The position numbers and the translations under genes are program-made. From contig NC_087072.1 of assembly GCF_026151205.1 (NCBI RefSeq), forward strand, positions 15,166,169-15,230,168: a stretch of DNA of 64,000 bases. Direction: 5' to 3'. The DNA comes from Bolinopsis microptera. Taxonomy: Eukaryota; Ctenophora; Tentaculata; Lobata; Bolinopsidae. This document shows positions 58,773-64,000 of this stretch, piece after piece. Position 1 is the stretch's first letter; each line of letters opens with the position of its first letter. The notes under the pieces were generated by a model. That model had not been told where the DNA came from, made no database searches, and saw only the letters and a list, made by a program, of their open reading frames with translations.

Positions 58773-61654
58773 CTTGGATTGTGTTGAAGTTCTTGCTAGA
58801 ATTATAGTCATTAGGTAATCATTAAGTAAAATTAGTATATTCATTATCTAATTGATGTTAAAGAAATTATTAGAATAAACTTAGGTTGTAAGCTGTTATG
58901 AACATACTATTATGGTAACAATTAAATTAGTAATGGCAGGAAATTTGCTGTTCATAGTTCGAGTAAGTCAACACATTGCAGTACCTCCTTATTTTAGTAT
59001 ACATATAAATACTGATTAAGATTAATTGAGTACGATATAAGGTTTATGCGACTGGATATATGCCTTATGTAGGGTCAAGAAATATAAATTTTATATTGAA
59101 AGCGAAAGTAATCATGAATCTTTAGTAAAAACGATGAACACGACCTTGTGATTTGCAATGAAAACTACAAATTATCATACGGATTTGTGACTCTTAGGCA
59201 AAACTAAATGCTGTTAGAAACTGATTTGGAAGAGTGTAGACAGGCAGTGAAATAGCCAAGAGAGAGAGAGAGAGAGATATAACTTATGAAACTGATCAGA
59301 TTGAACCTTCTTATAATATGTGCTGCGCTACCATCGCCGTGAGGTCACAGCAAACCACATGACTTGCTTGACTGACCACGTGACATTACCGGGATGGAAC
59401 ATTACTGCTATCTGCGGTCTAATCGTTCTGCAGCACAATTTAATTAGAGTGACAGAATGGAGGGCCAGATAACGTAAGAGAAACTGGAGTGTTACAGTGA
59501 ACTTGTTGAGTCAGGTGATGATAAAGAATGTTGGGTTGCGCGTGTGGCAGTGTCGCTTCCCTTATCAACTTTCACTTTCACTTGCTGCACCCTCGGAGCA
59601 GTAAATATTTCCGGTATTTGATTTGAGAACTTGCAAATTAGATCAGGCTGGTAAGTGTGATATGTAAGGTGACGCGCCATCGATTAGTACTGTTGAAATT
59701 ATTTTCAGTGCTGATGATACCTTATATGAACCGAATATGAGCTGAACATCAGACCATGCAATGACCGAGGCTTATCTGTAATTTATCTGGTGACGTCAGA
59801 TATTTCATTTGTGAAAGTTACGTCAGAATAGAACATTTACCGTAATCCTTAAATTCCCTATGTTTTTAGAAATTATTGTTAGATGATAAAAGAACTTTTC
59901 TCTCCACTTGCCACCTGAGGTGTCGTCAGTTCGACCTATTATTACTCACCTCTATCTAGTGCTCTTATGACCTCATCAATCATTTAATCTCTATAATATT
60001 TGTTATCGTCAAGGCTGTTAAATTCGCCAATTTACTACTTCAAGTTATAATTTTTAGGGCTGTTAAATTCGCCAAGAAATGCGCGGAAAATTCGGTAAAA
60101 ATGCGGCCGTGGGAACACGTAGCATTCTCAAGTCTATTATCTATAATCTAGTTGGATGTGTGACGTTATACGTCAAGTCTCAAACTTACAAATCTCGACA
60201 AGTAGAGTTAATTTACTCCATAATGTCTTCGGTTATGAGCTAAATTTAACCCCTTGCGATATTGATCAGTACCCACGCTAGTCGCAAACCATTAACCACC
60301 CACTTGTTGCGGGAAGCACATTTTTTGGCAATATTCCGCCATATAAAACCAACTATCGTGAAACAACTACCGTATTTCTTTTTAAATGCGGCAATTTTCA
60401 GAGAAAAATTCGTAAGCGAATTTACTTCGAATAATAGTAATACGCGTAGTGTGAATTTCACAGCATTGGTTAACGTTAAACCAAGTTATCAGTTCTTTAT
60501 CAGCACTGGTTTCACTTTCTGTATCTTTCTGTTACAATCAGTCGTCTCATGCTTAGGTTGGGTGCAAGCCAAACTCACCGGTCAAGAATTACAAACAAGA
60601 TTTACGCTTTATCAGCTTTTCTGTGCCAGCAAAAGATATGAAATTTCCTTGGAAGCCCCAAAAGGTCTAATTGAATTTGGAAGTCAGGTCATTTGAAAAA
60701 CTTATCTATAAGCTACATTTTCCAAGCAAAGACATGACGTGATGACAGGTTATTCAAATAAACTTACTTCCGTTCCGTTCATATTATTATATTATATTTC
60801 TCAAATTGTCTGCTCTAGTCTCAACTGGCTGCAAAGAGGATAGGAGTGACAGAGCAAAGTAACCTTTTGACTAGGAAGGAGTGACGTATCACCATTTACC
60901 ATGTAAAGAAAGTGAAACTGATACTTTAAATCACGTGATGTGACGTCCCTTACGTTACTGTTCATGTACTCATCAAACTCTAATATTTCACTCTAAAAAA
61001 GTGAAAGGGAACTGGTCATGGTTTCACTTTCAGTCTTGCAATTTGCGGCTATTCGATTGTGATGCTGCTTCAGGCCTCTGAGGTCATTATACTGCTGGGC
61101 TAGAACTTTCTACAACTTTCTGCTTGATATGAGATTAGAGGCTACTGTAATTCTATCAGGGGTTTTATCACCAAAGATAGAGCTGGGAAATTTTAAGTTA
61201 AGTTTTATGTAACGGCCTTTTCACAGTAAATATGTCACGAACCGAGAAAAGTGACAGTCCTTTCACATACTCACATATAAAAACTTAAACTTCTAGACAC
61301 AATCTGTATTAAAATCTACTGGCCTATTCGCTCGCACCCTTAGGTGCCGAGATTGATACAATTTATGAATTACAGAATGACTTATATGCTGTCATGGCAA
61401 CCTTAATCACGTGTTCATTGTAATATTTCAAAAAAAGGAAGCGAGACTGTAAATTAAATTAAATCCAGCTTAATGAAACCGAAACAGTCCCATACGCTAA
61501 ATGTGATAATTAACAGAATTTAGCGGATTTGGATGGAGAACGGATATTCACACTTACTGACTTACATATTTCGCATTCTTAATATATAATAAGTGCCTCA
61601 TTAATGTAGACATTTACAAGTAGTTTAAGATGATAACCTTTAGTCTAACATGAG
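58773..61654. other. Upstream region of the nested surface-protein gene / end of heme oxygenase intron 3
   Basis: No further gene is supported; a 144-codon plus-strand frame at 60262-60696 has no recognisable motif. The region is notable for IRF/ISRE-like motifs between 59567 and 61487 and for CACGTG sites (about 59380, 60932, 61410). A short (GA)n run lies near 59262. Confidence 0.55.
59567..61487. promoter_or_regulatory. Cluster of IRF/ISRE-like GAAAGTGAAA motifs
   Basis: Exact GAAAGTGAAA sites: minus strand within 59567-59584, minus strand within 60509-60523, plus strand within 60905-60922, minus strand within 61021-61034. Related sites are GTGAAAGGGAACT at 61001 and GAAACCGAAAC at 61474. 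The interferon-regulatory-factor family binds GAAANNGAAA. The cluster sits 0.8-2.7 kb upstream of the nested surface-protein start and just before heme oxygenase exon 4. Regulatory action is inferred. Confidence 0.5.
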
Positions 61655-62187
61655 TATATAATAATATGTCAACAAACTATAACAAATACACACAATTAAA
61701 TAATATCTCAGGAGGAAGCATCTTGAGACCCATGATAGTAAAGGTTCTTGGCTTAAAGGACAATTATCCGCTAGGAGTCAAGGTATGTTTTAATGAAATT
61801 GTGATCACTCTCTTCTTTTTCAATGTTAATATTTTTGAGAGCATGCACAATAGCTTCTCCCCCCCCCCCCCCCCCCCCCACTCTCCCGCGTTATCTTATC
61901 AGTTTAAATTTCCGTACTTTCAGGCGCTGGATTGGCCGGAAGGTTTCAGTCTAACAAAAGCAAAGACACAATACAAAGAGAAACTCAACTCCCTGGAGCT
62001 GACACGAGAGCAGAAGGACAGTATAATAAGTATTAAAATGAAAGTTTTCCAGCTTAATAATAAGCTCATAAAGGAAGTGACACACTCAAAACAGAGTAAA
62101 GATGTCGCGTGGAAATACTTGGAGAGGATCCTTTTCGTTTTGTGCCTGATCATAGCTTTCCTTTTATTTTGGTATATGCGAAAATAA
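61655..62187 (+). CDS. Heme oxygenase-like protein, exons 4-5 (C-terminal half and tail anchor)
   Basis: Exons 61655-61782 and 61924-62187 continue the gene begun at 42831; exon 4 accepts phase 1 exactly as exon 3 leaves it. Residues 147-156 read ISGGSILRPM, matching the distal-helix SGGQ region of heme oxygenases. ALDWPEGF and KEKLNSLELTREQKDSI follow the family order, and the last 25 residues (WKYLERILFVLCLIIAFLLF and a basic end) form the C-terminal ER tail anchor. Oddity: where active enzymes have Leu-Gly-Asp-Leu before SGG, this protein has Leu-Asn-Asn-Ile, so the distal glycine and the catalytic aspartate are replaced. There are also about 15 extra residues before that point. Activity may be lost or altered. 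AATAAA at 62482. The acceptor AG at 61653-61654 lacks a strong pyrimidine tract. Confidence 0.8.
61859..61879. repeat. Poly(C) run of about 20 bases in heme oxygenase intron 4
   Basis: A homopolymer C tract lies 45 bases upstream of the exon 5 acceptor. The intron is open in frame, so retention would add a proline-rich insert. Confidence 0.9.
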
Positions 62188-62641
62188 CTCGAACACTCTT
62201 AAACTTACAACTCACAACCGTTCAGTGTTGATTGTTGCATTCAGGCGACAGAAAAATGTTTAATTAAGCGATTTATTTATTTGCAAGTTACAATAATTTT
62301 TGAAAGATTTGCTGTGAAAATCGTTTCAAGATTATGCCTTGATTTATAGATGAATAATTTATGTTTGAATTTCTATATTTAAACGTGGCCCGATATACCC
62401 GTACCCCCATGATGCATATATTTTACTGTTTCTTAATTGAAGTTATTTTGTTTTGAGAAGCTTGCTTGTCATTGTATGAAAAATAAAAGAGGTTGTCAAA
62501 AACGAAACAAGAAGTTTATAAATTACATCAATCACCATATGATAGTTATTTATAGCTCACTTTAATGTTATAAATAGATTTAAATAGATAAAAGACTCAT
62601 TAATTTTATTTAAATTGCTAGGTCGGGTAGAACTTCTCTCC

Positions 62642-63276
62642 ATGGCCCGGGGAAACCAGCGGGATTTAGCAAGAGAAAAAGCTGCAAAGAAAAACAAGGG
62701 TAAAAACAAAGGTAAAAACAGTCTGCATAGAATGCTTCCATTTTTCGGTTGTATCATATATCCAAATCAATCAAAATCAAATTTTAATTTGAAAATTTCA
62801 TCAAAAGAACAAAGAATTCAGGAATTTTCCTTAAAACTTTCTTCTTCAGAAACTAAAGATCAAGATGGTAACAAAGGTCTAACTCACACTCAACGGCAAG
62901 AGAGGGACGCTGAGGTTTACTTAATTAACAAACTTACTTGATTAACAAACTTACTTTATTAACAAACTTACTTAATTAACAAACTTACTTAATTAACAAA
63001 CTTACTTAATTAACAAACTTACTTAATTATCAATCTTTATGTGGATGAAGGAATGGCAAGTTTACTCTACGAAAATCAAACAAAGTAGGTTTTGTACAGA
63101 GAAATAGTTGGTAAACTTTATATTAGCGGTCGAGGGGCCAAAGCTAAGGGGACGGCACTATATTCATGATAATCCTGCTATTTAAAATAAATAAATACTT
63201 TCTCGTTCAGGTAATGAGAAAGAAACAAGAGGCAGCAGCGGCGAAGAAAGCGGAACAAGGCCAGAGTTCCAAATAG
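62642..63276 (+). CDS. SERF: SERF-family small basic protein, three exons, 62 aa
   Basis: Exons 62642-62699, 62850-62914 and 63211-63276 with GT-AG ends and matching phases. The product begins MARGNQRDLAREKAAKKNKG, nearly the family signature of SERF (small EDRK-rich factor / 4F5) proteins. It continues GNKGLTHTQRQERDAE and ends VMRKKQEAAAAKKAEQGQSS plus Lys. SERFs are short, charged, largely disordered proteins that bind RNA and promote amyloid aggregation. Length fits the family (about 60 aa). A second donor 12 bases downstream (GTAAAAAC occurs twice) would add four residues. The gene lies 455 bases downstream of heme oxygenase on the same strand. AATAAA at 63455. Confidence 0.9.
62918..63030. 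repeat. 17-18-bp tandem repeat in SERF intron 2
   Basis: About six copies of a TTAATTAACAAACTTAC-like unit start directly after the exon 2 donor. Confidence 0.9.
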
Positions 63277-63779
63277 GTACCAGCTGGTAAAAGATCTCCA
63301 GTTTTCGGTCGATCAAGTATCTTTAATACCTTACTGTTGATAATATATTTAATATGGATTGATCGTATTCATAAGATTTTCTTTTTACGAATATTATTAT
63401 GTTTGATTGAAAAACTGAGTTTATAAAGTAGTTTTACCAAATCTTCTGAATTGAAATAAATTAGTTTTTTTTAGACAATCATAAACTGTGGCTAATAAGA
63501 CATTTTTATTTGCGTTGATATATAATATAATTATCATTTTGAAAACTGATATTATGCTACATAGTTTTATTGATTCTCCTACTAATTTACAATTTCCATT
63601 TAAAAGTAAATCAAATTTCAGTTCAGTTTTATAATCGCTACGGAGTCTTTAAATACTAACTTTAAACTAGTGAATTTATCTTAAGGCTAAATAATTGAAA
63701 CTTCAAATTCTAATTGATATCTTAACATGTAACAATTAATCTCACCAGAATATGTTGAAGTAACAACCCCCGCTGTAAA
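63277..63779. other. AT-rich intergenic spacer
   Basis: 3' flank of SERF with AATAAA at 63455; then AT-rich sequence with no coding frame until the next start codon. No TATA box stands out. Confidence 0.5.
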
Positions 63780-64000
63780 ATGTCAGAAGTGAGCGCAGCA
63801 CTGCAAGGTATCAGGAAGGGAGATGGCACGGACACCCAACCTGTTCTCCACCTGGTGGAACTGCTAAAGTCACGTGACACCTCCCACCTCCCCCAGCTCC
63901 TCACCCTCTCCCCCAGCTGTAGTGAGGTGTTCTCTTGGTGGGACAGGGGTCCCGGTCAGCACACCCAGTCAGCAGCCTGTTTTACACTGTTCGCCCTTCT
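63780..64000 (+). CDS. Start of an unrecognised gene, open at window end
   Basis: An ATG at 63780 opens a frame with no stop to the end of the window (73 codons). Composition becomes GC-rich and codon-like. The product begins MSEVSAALQGIRKGDGTDTQ and continues LHLVELLKSRDTSHLPQLLT, LSPSCSEVFSWWD, then QSAACFTLFALL. It looks like the start of a helical-repeat protein; resemblance to URB1/Npa1-type nucleolar proteins crossed my mind but I cannot support it. A GTCACGTGAC palindrome lies inside the coding sequence (63869-63878). Confidence 0.6.
   Translation, partial: MSEVSAALQGIRKGDGTDTQPVLHLVELLKSRDTSHLPQLLTLSPSCSEVFSWWDRGPGQHTQSAACFTLFAL

Noticed and set aside
60262..60696. 144-codon plus-strand frame as a gene
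   Set aside because: There is no recognisable motif and no splice context, and it has an overlapping minus-strand frame; it lies within the heme oxygenase intron.
61666..62187. Independent 173-codon gene starting at ATG 61666
   Set aside because: The frame reads through a real intron (GTATGT donor at 61783, poly-C tract, CAG acceptor). Its product is the C-terminal half of heme oxygenase in the correct phase for exon 3.

Overview
The window is from an animal (metazoan) nuclear genome, most likely an invertebrate. Its genes are intron-split with GT-AG junctions, and it contains a Polinton/Maverick, several non-LTR retrotransposon clades, a Penelope-type GIY-YIG fragment and many TIR or foldback elements. 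It also carries very long micro- and minisatellites. I cannot name the species. Composition is AT-rich, with local CpG-rich repeat islands.

Layout. 1-2030: 3' half of a CR1/L2-type retrotransposon. 2031-12480: gene-poor, with a 3.4 kb foldback element (5293-8697). 12503-24908: a nine-exon gene for a 393-aa protein I do not recognise; its introns hold a CCCT tract and a perfect (AG)249 run. 25668-31230: a CpG-rich dispersed repeat cluster interrupted by a 4.07 kb TIR element with an exact 8-bp target duplication; that element carries about 86 copies of a 32-bp minisatellite. 31301-32456: Penelope fragment and a foldback MITE. 33464-40548: a 7.1 kb TIR element built around a 15-bp iteron, itself interrupted by two retrotransposons. 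41830-62187: a divergent heme oxygenase gene of five exons. Its third intron is about 17.5 kb and contains a second iteron-bearing TIR element, a complete 9.4 kb Polinton derivative with its 6-bp target duplication, RTE and ORF1 fragments, and a nested opposite-strand gene for a GPI-anchored cysteine-rich surface protein. 62642-63276: a SERF-family gene. 63780-64000: the start of another coding region.

Most notable points. (1) Two elements (7.1 kb and 1.56 kb) share GGACA-type termini, 4-bp AT target duplications and arrays of 15-bp iterons ending in TCACA that point inward from both ends; I do not recognise the family. (2) The Polinton derivative carries a tRNA-derived sequence inside both long TIRs, a four-copy 160-bp array with a TATA box per copy upstream of its polB, and a spliced zinc-finger/acidic gene ending inside the TIR; I see no integrase, ATPase, protease or capsid gene. 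(3) Four exact GAAAGTGAAA (IRF/ISRE-like) sites lie within 1.5 kb upstream of the GPI-anchored protein gene. (4) The heme oxygenase keeps the proximal histidine and tail anchor but has changed the distal-helix Gly-Asp pair. (5) The palindrome GTCACGTGAC occurs seven times, far above chance.
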